NCBI GenBank assembly: GCA_001704065.1
Contig: LHBX01000024.1
Coordinates: 61,940-125,939 of the forward strand
Source: Pelagibacteraceae bacterium GOM-A1
GTDB lineage: Bacteria; Pseudomonadota; Alphaproteobacteria; Pelagibacterales; Pelagibacteraceae
DNA: 64,000 bases
Direction: 5' to 3'
The position numbers and the translations under genes are program-made. The notes beneath the pieces were generated by a model. The model was given only the letters and a program-made list of their open reading frames with translations. It did not search any database and was not told the DNA's origin. Shown piece after piece: positions 46,562 through 54,095 of the stretch (positions within the stretch are counted from its first letter, which is position 1; every line of letters begins with the position of its first letter).

Positions 46562-46567
46562 TATACT
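46562..46567 (+). promoter_or_regulatory. possible -10 element of the porin promoter
   Basis: TATACT in the 221-bp gap upstream of the porin gene is the best -10-like hexamer I see; no good -35 hexamer stands at the usual distance. If used, the leader would be about 90 nt and would include the palindrome at 46627-46642. Confidence 0.3.
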
Positions 46568-46626
46568 AAAATTAATAAAAATAAGTAAAATCAACTCGTT
46601 TCTCAAGTTTTTTGATAGAAGGACCA

Positions 46627-46642
46627 TGTTTAATATTAAACA
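46627..46642. repeat. 16-bp palindrome in porin leader
   Basis: TGTTTAATATTAAACA is a perfect palindrome, 6 bp before the Shine-Dalgarno. It could be an operator or, in RNA, a small hairpin. Its outer ten bases equal those of parS but it lacks the CACGTG core, so it is not a parS. Confidence 0.6.
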
Positions 46643-46648
46643 ATAAAT

Positions 46649-46654
46649 AAGGAG
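46649..46654 (+). promoter_or_regulatory. Shine-Dalgarno of porin gene
   Basis: AAGGAG, 8 nt before the ATG at 46663. A consensus site in a genome where such sites are rare, consistent with an abundant outer-membrane protein. Confidence 0.7.
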
Positions 46655-46662
46655 TACTTAAT

Positions 46663-47613
46663 ATGAACAATATAAAAAAAATAGGGTTAACAGCTCTTGC
46701 TGGTTCCCTAGTTGCTAGTTCAGTATCTGCTGCAACATTAACAGCTACAGGTTCAGCTGGAATGTCGTACACAGGTGGTGACTCAAAAGCAACTCAAGGT
46801 CAAGGTTGGACAATGGGTGACTCAATCACTATGTCTGCATCAGGTGAAGTAAATGACATTGGTGTAACACTATCTTTTGAAATCGATAACGATGATACAG
46901 GTGGTGGAGACGTATACGACAGTCACTCTATAGCATTCGATTTAGGTGATGCTGGAAGTTTAACTTTCCACGGTCATGGTGGAAGCTCAGCTCTTGGTGC
47001 TAAAGACGACGTAATGCCAGCAGCTTGGGAAGAGCCATGGGATATCTTACCAAGTGCAGAAACTAATTTAATTGGTGGTGCTGGTGGAGATAACATGTTC
47101 GTATATTCATACGCACATGACTCAGGCTTTACAGGAACAGTTTCATACGTTAATGCAGCTGATGCAGTAACTGATGTATCATCTACATCATATGGTATTG
47201 AATATACTGGTATGGAAGGTTTAACTGTTGGTTATGCACAACAAGATGTTGAGGTAACAACTAATACTAAAGGTGATGAAAGCACAATGTATGCAAAATA
47301 TGCAATTGGTGGAATCACTGTTGGTATACAGATGTCAGAAAATGACATGGAGTCTGGAACAGATTATGAGTCAACTGGAATTGGTATATCTTACCAAGTT
47401 AATGATGACTTAACTGTATCTTATGGTGCTCACGAGATTGAAGCAGTATCTTCTGGAAACCCAGATCAAGAAACTGCAGCTCTTGGTGTATCATATACTA
47501 TGGGATCTCTAAGTATTGGTGCAGCTATGCATGATGGTGATAACATCACTAACAGCGCAACTGACGCTAACCAAAGAGAAATATATAGCTTAGGATTAAC
47601 ATTTAATTTCTAA
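46663..47613 (+). CDS. outer-membrane porin
   Basis: A 316-residue beta-barrel porin. Signal peptide MNNIKKIGLTALAGSLVASS with cleavage near SVSAA/T. The mature protein consists of alternating amphipathic strands (e.g. VSYGAHEIEAV, ALGVSYTMGSLSIGAAM) and ends in LGLTFNF, with the C-terminal Phe recognised by the BAM machinery. It is rich in Gly, Ser, Thr and Asp, with higher G+C and preferred codons, typical of a highly expressed protein. It belongs with small alphaproteobacterial porins. A perfect intrinsic terminator follows. Confidence 0.9.
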   Translation: MNNIKKIGLTALAGSLVASSVSAATLTATGSAGMSYTGGDSKATQGQGWTMGDSITMSASGEVNDIGVTLSFEIDNDDTGGGDVYDSHSIAFDLGDAGSLTFHGHGGSSALGAKDDVMPAAWEEPWDILPSAETNLIGGAGGDNMFVYSYAHDSGFTGTVSYVNAADAVTDVSSTSYGIEYTGMEGLTVGYAQQDVEVTTNTKGDESTMYAKYAIGGITVGIQMSENDMESGTDYESTGIGISYQVNDDLTVSYGAHEIEAVSSGNPDQETAALGVSYTMGSLSIGAAMHDGDNITNSATDANQREIYSLGLTFNF

Positions 47614-47632
47614 GTTTAAAATATATTTTGTT

Positions 47633-48190
47633 TTAAAAGGCCCTAGAAATAGGGCCTTTTTTTTTTATAAAATATCTAATTCCACTAAAACCAAAACAAT
47701 TAACAATTTTTAATTTTTTCAGATTTTCAATTGAAATACCACCTAAAGCTATTAACTTTTTTTTTGTAAGTTTGCTCAAATTATTAAACCTATTAATTCC
47801 TAAATAATTTTTATTTTCTTTAAACAATGAAGATAAAAATATTAGCGTAACTTTTTGTCTCTCCTTAATCCTGATTTGCCTTAGATTATGTGCAGATCCG
47901 ATTAGATTAAAATTTTTCCTAAATTTGTAAGATAAATGATGATAGTTACTGTTAAATGAAGGTATATATGCTCCGTCCAATTTAAGTTTTAATGACAACT
48001 TGATGTCATTAGATAAGTAAAATCGAATTCTTTTACTTTTGCAATATTTTTTGATTTTCATGATTTCTTTTAGGTGATTTTTTTTTTTGTAATTTCTAAA
48101 AATAATAACTGTATTATTCTCTAAATTATCAATATTATTTTTATTAAACTTATTTATAAAATAATATTTTTTAATTTTAAATTTATGCAT
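47633..48190 (-). CDS. ThiE/TenI-like thiamine phosphate synthase family protein
   Basis: A 185-residue (beta/alpha)8-type protein. Family-like blocks: IGSAHNLRQI near 112-121, VTLIFLSSLFKENKNYLGINRF near 129-150, LIALGGISIENLKKL near 157-171, and GFSGIRYF near 176. These fit the TenI/ThiE barrel, but the N-terminal pyrophosphate-binding region is hard to match, so enzyme activity is uncertain and no gene symbol is given. The start codon lies back-to-back with that of yggS (ATGCAT), leaving no room for a TPP riboswitch. The C-terminus is encoded within the porin terminator. Confidence 0.8.
   Translation of the reverse strand: MHKFKIKKYYFINKFNKNNIDNLENNTVIIFRNYKKKNHLKEIMKIKKYCKSKRIRFYLSNDIKLSLKLKLDGAYIPSFNSNYHHLSYKFRKNFNLIGSAHNLRQIRIKERQKVTLIFLSSLFKENKNYLGINRFNNLSKLTKKKLIALGGISIENLKKLKIVNCFGFSGIRYFIKKKGPISRAF
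47635..47666 (+). terminator. intrinsic terminator of porin gene
   Basis: An 11-bp stem AAAAGGCCCTA / TAGGGCCTTTT with a GAAA tetraloop (47635-47660), followed by six more T. It also contains the last codons of the minus-strand thiE/tenI-like gene, whose stop lies at 47633. Confidence 0.95.
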
Positions 48191-48835
48191 GAGACAATAA
48201 AAAATTTACTTAATATAGAGGAAAAAGTTAAGCAAAAAGTTAGCGATAATAATCTTAAAAAAACTCCAAACATAATCGCAGTATCTAAAACTTTTAAGAT
48301 TGATCACATAAGCCATTTAATTAACTATGGACATATTCATTATGGTGAAAATAAAGTACAAGAAGCTCTAGAAAAGTGGGAAGAAATAAAAAAAAAAAAT
48401 GAAAATATTAAACTTCACTTAATTGGCAAGTTACAAACAAATAAGGTTAAATTTGCGGTAAGATTATTCGATTATATCCATTCTTTAGATAGTGAAAAGC
48501 TAGCAAATAAAATTTCATCATTTGGAAATAACAATTTAAAATTATTTATCCAAGTTAACTTAGGGAATGAAGAGCAAAAATCTGGAATAAATACCAGTAA
48601 TCTTTATGAATTCTATAATTATTGCAAAGAATTAAAACTTAATATAATTGGTTTGATGTGCATACCTCCTTTAGAAGGAGATGCAAATATTTACTTTAAG
48701 AAAATGTTAGAATTAAAAAAAAAATATGGTTTCGATGAATTAAGTATGGGAATGTCTTCAGATTATTTAAACGCCTTAGATTTTGAAGCATCTTTTATTA
48801 GAATTGGATCTAGCATATTTGGCAATAGGTATTAA
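48185..48835 (+). CDS. YggS-family PLP-binding protein
   Basis: A 216-residue PLP-homeostasis protein (PLPBP/YggS). AVSKTFKIDHI near residues 33-43 has the PLP lysine, HYGENKVQEALEKW near 52-65, LHLIGKLQTNKVKFAVRLFDYIHSLD (from about 77, part of family signature), VNLGNEEQKSGI near 125, and the C-terminal MGMSSDYLNAL and IRIGSSIFG. It converges on the L,D-transpeptidase gene with a 4-bp overlap. Confidence 0.96.
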   Translation: MHETIKNLLNIEEKVKQKVSDNNLKKTPNIIAVSKTFKIDHISHLINYGHIHYGENKVQEALEKWEEIKKKNENIKLHLIGKLQTNKVKFAVRLFDYIHSLDSEKLANKISSFGNNNLKLFIQVNLGNEEQKSGINTSNLYEFYNYCKELKLNIIGLMCIPPLEGDANIYFKKMLELKKKYGFDELSMGMSSDYLNALDFEASFIRIGSSIFGNRY

Positions 48836-49323
48836 ACAATTTTAATTTTTGTATTTTTTTTAATTAATTTTGTTAAAATTAAAAAATCTTTTTCTGAAAG
48901 TGCAATACATCCAGCTGTAGGTTTATAATTTTTCGTTAAGTGTATAAAAATTGCGCTTCCTCTATTTTTTTCTGGCTTTTGCCAATTATATTTTATGGGT
49001 ATAAAATAATTATATTTATAGTCGTTCCTAAATAACTTTTCATATTTCACTCTTTTTTTTATATTAATTTCTTTGTTATAAAATTTATTGTTAATATCGT
49101 TACACCAACCCATGCTTTTTTTAATTTTAACACATTTTAAGGAAGTCTCAGGTTTTTTTACCCTATCTGCCCTATAGTATAAATTTCCAAGTGAATAAAA
49201 CCCTATTGGGGTTTTTTTATCACCTTCTATTTTATTTTTGGTTAACCCTTTTTTGCCAATACAACAATTAAATTTGAAATCATCAAAAAAAAGAGTTTGT
49301 TTATTTTTTACAACAATTGTCAT
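48832..49323 (-). CDS. YkuD-type L,D-transpeptidase family protein
   Basis: A 163-residue single YkuD domain. Catalytic pattern FIHLTKNYKPTAGCIAL with His128 and nucleophile Cys139; upstream GDKKTPIGFYSL near 34-45 is also typical. Enzymes of the family crosslink peptidoglycan or attach proteins to it. No signal peptide is visible, so how it reaches the periplasm is unclear. It is divergent from the DNA-binding protein gene with a 13-bp gap filled by a palindrome. Confidence 0.92.
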   Translation of the reverse strand: MTIVVKNKQTLFFDDFKFNCCIGKKGLTKNKIEGDKKTPIGFYSLGNLYYRADRVKKPETSLKCVKIKKSMGWCNDINNKFYNKEINIKKRVKYEKLFRNDYKYNYFIPIKYNWQKPEKNRGSAIFIHLTKNYKPTAGCIALSEKDFLILTKLIKKNTKIKIV

Positions 49324-49335
49324 ATTCTAGAATAT
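49322..49335. promoter_or_regulatory. palindrome between divergent genes, possible operator
   Basis: ATATTCTAGAATAT, a perfect 14-bp palindrome occupying essentially the whole space between the start codons of the L,D-transpeptidase gene (minus) and the OmpR-type regulator gene (plus). Its place suggests control of both genes, perhaps by the regulator itself; inference. Confidence 0.45.
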
Positions 49336-49336
49336 T

Positions 49337-49891
49337 ATGAACAAACAATATTTATTAATATATAATTTTCCAGCTTTATATAAAATATTAAATGAATTGA
49401 GACATGTCTTAGGATTTGAGATAAAGAATTTAAGTGAGAATGATTTAAAAAAGAAAAATTATGTTAATGATTTAGTTATCTCTAAAGATAATTTAAATAT
49501 AGATAATCAATTAAAAATTGAAAAATTTCCTATAGAATTTGAACGACTGTTAGATATTTTAAACATTTCATTTCTTAAAAGAAAAATAGAGGAACAAAAA
49601 GATATAAAAATTGGCACATATATATTTAATTATAACTCAAGAAGACTTACAAAAAATAATAAAAGTATAAATCTAACAGAAAAAGAAACAACTATTATAA
49701 ATTTTTTAAGACAATCAAAAAAACCTGTTTCTGTCAAAAATCTTCAAAAAAAGGTATGGGGTTATAATATTAATTTAGAAACACACACCGTGGAAACACA
49801 TGTCTATAGATTAAGAAAAAAAATTGATGAAAATTTACGTGATGATAACTTTATACAAAGTTCAAAGTTAGGTTATTATATCAATAATTGA
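49337..49891 (+). CDS. OmpR-type winged-helix DNA-binding protein with degenerate N-terminal domain
   Basis: A 184-residue protein. The C-terminal ~90 residues are an OmpR/PhoB effector domain: LTEKETTIINFLRQSKKPVSVKNLQKKVWGY (split, about 114-144), ETHTVETHVYRLRKKI near 149-164, and LGYYIN at the end. The first ~85 residues have receiver-like size but no recognisable Asp phosphorylation site, so it may act independently of a kinase. It may control the divergent L,D-transpeptidase gene. Alternative: a truncated response regulator. Confidence 0.88.
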   Translation: MNKQYLLIYNFPALYKILNELRHVLGFEIKNLSENDLKKKNYVNDLVISKDNLNIDNQLKIEKFPIEFERLLDILNISFLKRKIEEQKDIKIGTYIFNYNSRRLTKNNKSINLTEKETTIINFLRQSKKPVSVKNLQKKVWGYNINLETHTVETHVYRLRKKIDENLRDDNFIQSSKLGYYINN

Positions 49892-49945
49892 TAATTGTCT
49901 AATTAATATGTAAGTGTGTTAAAAAGCTAAATAAAATTTACAATC

Positions 49946-50056
49946 ATGAAACCAAGAAAAAATTTTATTGCGAAAGACCTATTTTCTAAAAAATATAAGT
50001 CTAGAGTTGTAAAACCAAAAAAAGGCAAAGGCAGTTTCAAAAGAAAAAAAAAATAG
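49946..50056 (+). CDS. arfA: ArfA-like alternative ribosome-rescue factor
   Basis: A 36-codon ORF. The protein starts MKPRKNFIAKDLFSKKY and ends KPKKGKGSFKRKKK; the K-K-G-K-G-S-(F/Y)-x-R-K core is the signature of ArfA, which rescues ribosomes stalled on nonstop mRNA by recruiting RF2. The upstream LF(x)nRVV matches the LFRQRV segment of E. coli ArfA. It is shorter than the E. coli protein, ending at the point where the functional E. coli form is truncated. The stop TAG is preceded by a run of ten A and abuts the stop of the opposing gene. No ORF competitor covers this 165-bp stretch. Confidence 0.88.
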   Translation: MKPRKNFIAKDLFSKKYKSRVVKPKKGKGSFKRKKK

Positions 50057-50668
50057 CTATTTTAATATATCAACGTTGAAGCTTATAACTATTCTATCTT
50101 CATCAGATGAATTCATACCTACCGAATGTGGTAGATAAGCTGGAAAAAGTAATAAATCTCCCTCAACAGGTTTAATTTGTGCACTGACTCGATTAAACTC
50201 TGTCTTTTTATCACTTATGGCAATTCTTTCCCGTGCAATTTGATTAGGATTTGAAATGTTAAATGACCCACAATTTTCTGGTGCTTTAACATAATAAGCG
50301 GCACTTAAATAATTATTTGGATGGGTATGTTCTGTATTAAAATTATTTTTTTTGTTAATTATAGCCCACATTTCTGTAAGATTAACTTTTCCTGGAGTAT
50401 AAAGCCATCCATACTCTCTAAAAACATCAGCTACATATTTTTGTATATTCATAAAAAAATGGAAAGGTGCATCATCTTTTTTTTTTAAATCAAAAGGTTT
50501 TGAATGCCAACCTCCTTGATTTGATCTTTTCAGTCCATTTTTATCATTTTCGTAAAGATTATAAATATACTTTGATAAATTTTCGTTATGCTTTTCGTAA
50601 TCTTTGACCTTATAATGAAAAATAGGAAGTGGAAATAATTTCAAAATTTTTTTCTCATCTTCTAACAT
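50057..50668 (-). CDS. 2OG-Fe(II) oxygenase family protein (TIGR02466-like)
   Basis: A 203-residue putative iron/2-oxoglutarate dioxygenase. The first metal-binding motif H-T-H-P appears in FNTEHTHPNNYLSAAYYVKAP near residues 112-132; the second His in LLFPAYLPHSVGMNSS near 173-188, with the conserved Arg in DRIVISFNVD near 191. These match the TIGR02466 family of unknown function, frequent in marine bacteria and phages. It lies 2 bp after the PfkB kinase gene on the same strand. Confidence 0.9.
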   Translation of the reverse strand: MLEDEKKILKLFPLPIFHYKVKDYEKHNENLSKYIYNLYENDKNGLKRSNQGGWHSKPFDLKKKDDAPFHFFMNIQKYVADVFREYGWLYTPGKVNLTEMWAIINKKNNFNTEHTHPNNYLSAAYYVKAPENCGSFNISNPNQIARERIAISDKKTEFNRVSAQIKPVEGDLLLFPAYLPHSVGMNSSDEDRIVISFNVDILK

Positions 50669-50670
50669 AT

Positions 50671-51600
50671 TTATAATCTTGCTCCAATTTGTTGTATCAC
50701 TCTTGATGACATTTCTCTCCCTTTATTAAGACTTTCAGATGGACTTAAATTGTTTAAATTCCCATGTAAAAAACCTGCTGCAAATAAATCTCCTGCACCT
50801 GTAAGATCTTTAATATTTAAATTTCTTTCAATGCCATTCTCGACAATTTCATCACCATTAATTGATATGGCTCCCTTTTCTCCTCGCGTTACAACAACAA
50901 GCTTTTTTAAATTTTTTCCAAAATCAACTACATCTTTGAAATCTTTCGCATCAATTAATGACATCATTTCTTGTTCATTAGCAAACGTAATATCTAATTT
51001 ATTTTTAACCAAATCCAAAAAATATGGTTTGTGTCTATCCACACAGAACTGATCTGATAGCGACATTGCAACTTTATTCGCGTTATTGATAGCTTTTTCA
51101 AATGCTTTTTTTGGTTCACCTTCGTCCCATAAGTATCCTTCTAAAAAAATCATCTCGGACTGTTTTACCACATCTGCATTTACATCATTTTCATTTATTT
51201 TACCGGCCGTTCCAAGATATGTACACATCGTTCTCTCAGAGTCTGGTGTTACTAAAATCAGACAAGTACCAGTTGGTAACTCCTCCTTTTTCTTTGAGTA
51301 AAAATATTCAACATTCTCTGATTTTAATCCATACTCATATTTACTTCCTAACTCGTCATCATTAACTTTACCAATAAAACCAACTTTGTTACCTAACTGA
51401 GATAATCCAACAATAGAATTTGCTACTGACCCACCTGATATAGTTTTTTCAATATTTAGACTTGATAGCATTGATTGAAACTCATCATTTTCAAAAATTA
51501 GCTTCATCGTTCCTTTTTTTAAAGAATTTTTGATAATAAAGTTTTCATCAACCTTACAAATAACATCCACAATTGCATTCCCTATTCCTAAAATTTTCAT
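50671..51600 (-). CDS. PfkB-family sugar/nucleoside kinase (adenosine kinase-like)
   Basis: A 309-residue kinase of the ribokinase/PfkB family. N-terminal GIGNAIVDVICKVDENFI, first PfkB signature GGSVANSIVGLSQLGNKVGFIGKV (about 54-77, part), and second signature DLTGAGDLFAAGFLHG near 263-278 with the catalytic Asp. VTPDSERTMCTYLG is typical of adenosine-kinase-like members. An upstream in-frame extension to 51708 overlaps nth and has no family match; the ATG at 51600 is chosen. Confidence 0.93.
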   Translation of the reverse strand: MKILGIGNAIVDVICKVDENFIIKNSLKKGTMKLIFENDEFQSMLSSLNIEKTISGGSVANSIVGLSQLGNKVGFIGKVNDDELGSKYEYGLKSENVEYFYSKKKEELPTGTCLILVTPDSERTMCTYLGTAGKINENDVNADVVKQSEMIFLEGYLWDEGEPKKAFEKAINNANKVAMSLSDQFCVDRHKPYFLDLVKNKLDITFANEQEMMSLIDAKDFKDVVDFGKNLKKLVVVTRGEKGAISINGDEIVENGIERNLNIKDLTGAGDLFAAGFLHGNLNNLSPSESLNKGREMSSRVIQQIGARL

Positions 51601-51601
51601 A

Positions 51602-52255
51602 TTAAGCTTTCTTTGTTGTAATTGGTTTTTTTCTTTTAGGATAACAAGAAGAACAAATTTTACAAGTAATACCGTAACACTCTCTTGCTTTACAATATTC
51701 TCTTCCATAGTAAATTATTTGAAGATGAAGTTTATTCCAATATTTTTTTGGAAATAGTCGTTTAAGATCTTCTTCAGTTTGAACTACATTTTTTCCATTT
51801 GTTAAACCCCATCTTTGAGCAAGTCTATGTATATGCGTGTCTATTGGAAATGCGGGATATCCAAAACCTTGAGACATAACTACACTTGCTGTCTTGTGTC
51901 CAACTCCAGGTAATTCCTCTAACTCTTCAAAAGTTTTTGGAACCCTGCTATTATATTTTTCAACTAAAGTTTTCGATAAATTATAAATACTCTTAGCTTT
52001 AATTCTAAAAATTCCTATACTTTTTATTAATTTTTCTATTTTCTTTCTTCCTAGTTTAACAAAATGCTCAGGTTTATTATATTTTGGATAAATATTTTTT
52101 GTAACATTATTAACATTAATATCTGTACATTGAGCTGAAAGTAGTACTGATATTAAAAGTGTGAATATATTTTTGTGTTTTAATGGTATAGGTGTTTTAG
52201 GATAAGTTTGATTGAGTATTTTTAGAACTATTTTGGCTCTCTGAACTTCATTCAT
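51602..52255 (-). CDS. nth: endonuclease III
   Basis: A 217-residue DNA glycosylase/AP lyase of base excision repair. HhH-GPD motif ELPGVGHKTASVVMSQGFG near residues 115-133 with the catalytic Lys, PAFPIDTHIHRLAQRWGL near 136 with the catalytic Asp. The C-terminal Cys cluster is C188, C193, C198, C201, C204; C188, C198 and C204 fit the canonical C-x6-C-x2-C-x5-C iron-sulfur pattern, but the second position (195) is Gly, so the [4Fe-4S] ligation is unusual. Its ATG shares a base with the dapB stop. Confidence 0.96.
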   Translation of the reverse strand: MNEVQRAKIVLKILNQTYPKTPIPLKHKNIFTLLISVLLSAQCTDINVNNVTKNIYPKYNKPEHFVKLGRKKIEKLIKSIGIFRIKAKSIYNLSKTLVEKYNSRVPKTFEELEELPGVGHKTASVVMSQGFGYPAFPIDTHIHRLAQRWGLTNGKNVVQTEEDLKRLFPKKYWNKLHLQIIYYGREYCKARECYGITCKICSSCYPKRKKPITTKKA

Positions 52256-53031
52256 TACTTAAAGTTCAACAGATTCCTCATAGAATAAAGACCTGGTTTT
52301 TTATTTATTAGCCATTTTGCAGCAGTTATTGCTCCTTCTGAATATAAAGCTCTATCAAAAGCTTCGTGGTTTAGTGTTATAATTTCTTTTCCACTTGAAA
52401 AAGTAACCTCATGTTCACCTATAATCTCACCTTTCCTTATTGAATTAAAATTAATTTTTTTTCCGTAGGGAAATTTTTTTTTGTTCAAATATTTTTTTCC
52501 AATCATCTTATAAAAGTTTTTATTTTTTCCTACAGCAATTCCCTTTCCAAGCATTAAAGCTGTACCAGATGGATGATCTTTTTTATGTTTGTGATGAACC
52601 TCAAAAACTTTACTTAGATAATTATTACCAAGCGATGCCGATGTAATCTCGGTTAGGTACATGAGCAAGTTAATTCCAAGGCTCATATTTCCTGCTTTTA
52701 AAATTGGAATTTTTTTAGAAAACTTCTTTATTAAATTTTCCTCTTTTTCTGTAAAACCTGTTGTGCCTATAACTACTCTTTTTTTTAATCTACTAGCGAT
52801 TTTTAGAACCTCAAATGTACATTTTGGTATTGTGAAATCTATTATTACATTTGCTTTATTTAAAGTTTTTTCGGTATTTAACCCGAGATTTATTCCACTG
52901 ATTTTCTTTTTAATTATTCTATTTTCAGTAAGAGCAACTAATTTAGTGGACTTATCTTTTATAGCAGATTTAATGAGTTGTTGACCCATTCTTCCCATAC
53001 AACCAGTTATGGCTAAATTAATTTTTTTCAT
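52255..53031 (-). CDS. dapB: 4-hydroxy-tetrahydrodipicolinate reductase
   Basis: A 258-residue NAD(P)H-dependent reductase of the diaminopimelate/lysine pathway. ITGCMGRMGQQLIKSA near residues 8-23, VIGTTGFTEKEENLIKK near 91, the catalytic EVHHKHKKDHPSGTAL near 144-159 with His-His and Lys, and GEHEVTFSSG near 209-218. Length is normal. Divergent from the polysaccharide-lyase-like gene with a 43-bp gap. Confidence 0.97.
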   Translation of the reverse strand: MKKINLAITGCMGRMGQQLIKSAIKDKSTKLVALTENRIIKKKISGINLGLNTEKTLNKANVIIDFTIPKCTFEVLKIASRLKKRVVIGTTGFTEKEENLIKKFSKKIPILKAGNMSLGINLLMYLTEITSASLGNNYLSKVFEVHHKHKKDHPSGTALMLGKGIAVGKNKNFYKMIGKKYLNKKKFPYGKKINFNSIRKGEIIGEHEVTFSSGKEIITLNHEAFDRALYSEGAITAAKWLINKKPGLYSMRNLLNFK

Positions 53032-53074
53032 TAATATTTATTTAATATAATATACATAACTTAGATTAATTTAA

Positions 53075-54088
53075 ATGAATTATATTATAAAAATTATTTT
53101 CTTATTTAGCATTTGTACTTTGGTTGTTGCTGAAGAAGCAATATTTCATAAAAATTTAAAAATTAAAAAAGATGATACCACTGTAAATGTTAAAGGTGGG
53201 TTTAAAATTATAAGAGAACAATTTTACAAAAATTTTAAAAAAGAAAATAATTTGGATTATAACTTTTTAGAAGTTACAAAAAAAAATCCTAGACATGGTG
53301 ATACCGCACTCGAGTTAACTGTAGGGACAGGGTGTATTGGTTCAAAGGCAGATTGTAAAAGATCTAATTTTGAGTCTAAAAAAAGAGTCGAGGTGAGTGG
53401 AAGAAAAATCGGAAAAAAGGACGATAATGTATGGATGTCGATGTCACTTTTGATACCAGAGGACTTTAAATGGGGAGGAAGATTAACAATACAGCAATGG
53501 CATAACGATATAGAAGTTTATGAACCAATGTTTGAGACTGATATAAAAAATTTTGTTGGATTGACAATGAAAAATGGTTCTAGAAAGGGTTATTTCGTAT
53601 TAGATAAGCCAAATAAGAATTGTTCTGCTGGATCAGGAGATGGTTCTACAGGAGCTAATTTCTGTATAAAATCATATCAAGAGTTTAAATTGTTGAATTG
53701 GGATGAGTTATTGAGCCTTAAAGGAAAATGGATAGACATTATACACAACATTAAATTTAATTCTGACCCAAATAAAGGTTACTTCAAAATTTGGATCAAT
53801 GGTGACCTTAAAGTAGATCATAAAGGACAAACAATTTGGAAAACACATGGAGATGTAGAAAAGTATTTTGGAAAAAATCGTTGGGATTTTAAATTTGGAA
53901 TTTACACAACTTCAAAAATGGCATTTAAATTATATTTTGATGAAATTTGGATTAAAAGATCATGTAAAGGTCTTAAGTTAAAGCGACTTGGTTATAAATG
54001 TAAAAATTTATTAGATCAAGAAGGAGGTGTTAAACCTTATTCAATTAAGGATATCAGTGGTAATCCAGAATTAGCAGGTACTTTATAA
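53075..54088 (+). CDS. secreted polysaccharide lyase-like protein (heparin lyase I type fold)
   Basis: A 337-residue exported protein: signal peptide residues 1-19 (ending VVAEE). The mature part resembles the PF14099 polysaccharide lyase family (beta jelly roll): VWMSMSLLIPEDFKWGGRLTIQQWHND (split, about 117-143), KGKWIDIIHNIKFNSDPNKGYFKIWINGDL (about 216-245) and WDFKFGIYTT near 267. The C-terminal 40 residues contain two Cys. Substrate unknown; algal or bacterial anionic polysaccharide is plausible. Secreted glycan-degrading enzymes are uncommon in such streamlined genomes, so a role in envelope remodelling is also possible. Confidence 0.8.
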   Translation: MNYIIKIIFLFSICTLVVAEEAIFHKNLKIKKDDTTVNVKGGFKIIREQFYKNFKKENNLDYNFLEVTKKNPRHGDTALELTVGTGCIGSKADCKRSNFESKKRVEVSGRKIGKKDDNVWMSMSLLIPEDFKWGGRLTIQQWHNDIEVYEPMFETDIKNFVGLTMKNGSRKGYFVLDKPNKNCSAGSGDGSTGANFCIKSYQEFKLLNWDELLSLKGKWIDIIHNIKFNSDPNKGYFKIWINGDLKVDHKGQTIWKTHGDVEKYFGKNRWDFKFGIYTTSKMAFKLYFDEIWIKRSCKGLKLKRLGYKCKNLLDQEGGVKPYSIKDISGNPELAGTL

Positions 54089-54095
54089 TTTTTGG

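Noticed and set aside
46627..46642. Porin-leader palindrome as a third parS
   Set aside because: It shares TGTTT...AAACA with parS but lacks the CACGTG core needed for ParB recognition.
48191..48260. TPP riboswitch for the thiE/tenI-like gene
   Set aside because: The upstream sequence is the coding region of yggS, and no THI-box sequence is visible.
51601..51708. N-terminal extension of the PfkB kinase gene
   Set aside because: The extra 36 codons overlap nth in another frame and match nothing in the family; the ATG at 51600 gives the normal N-terminus.
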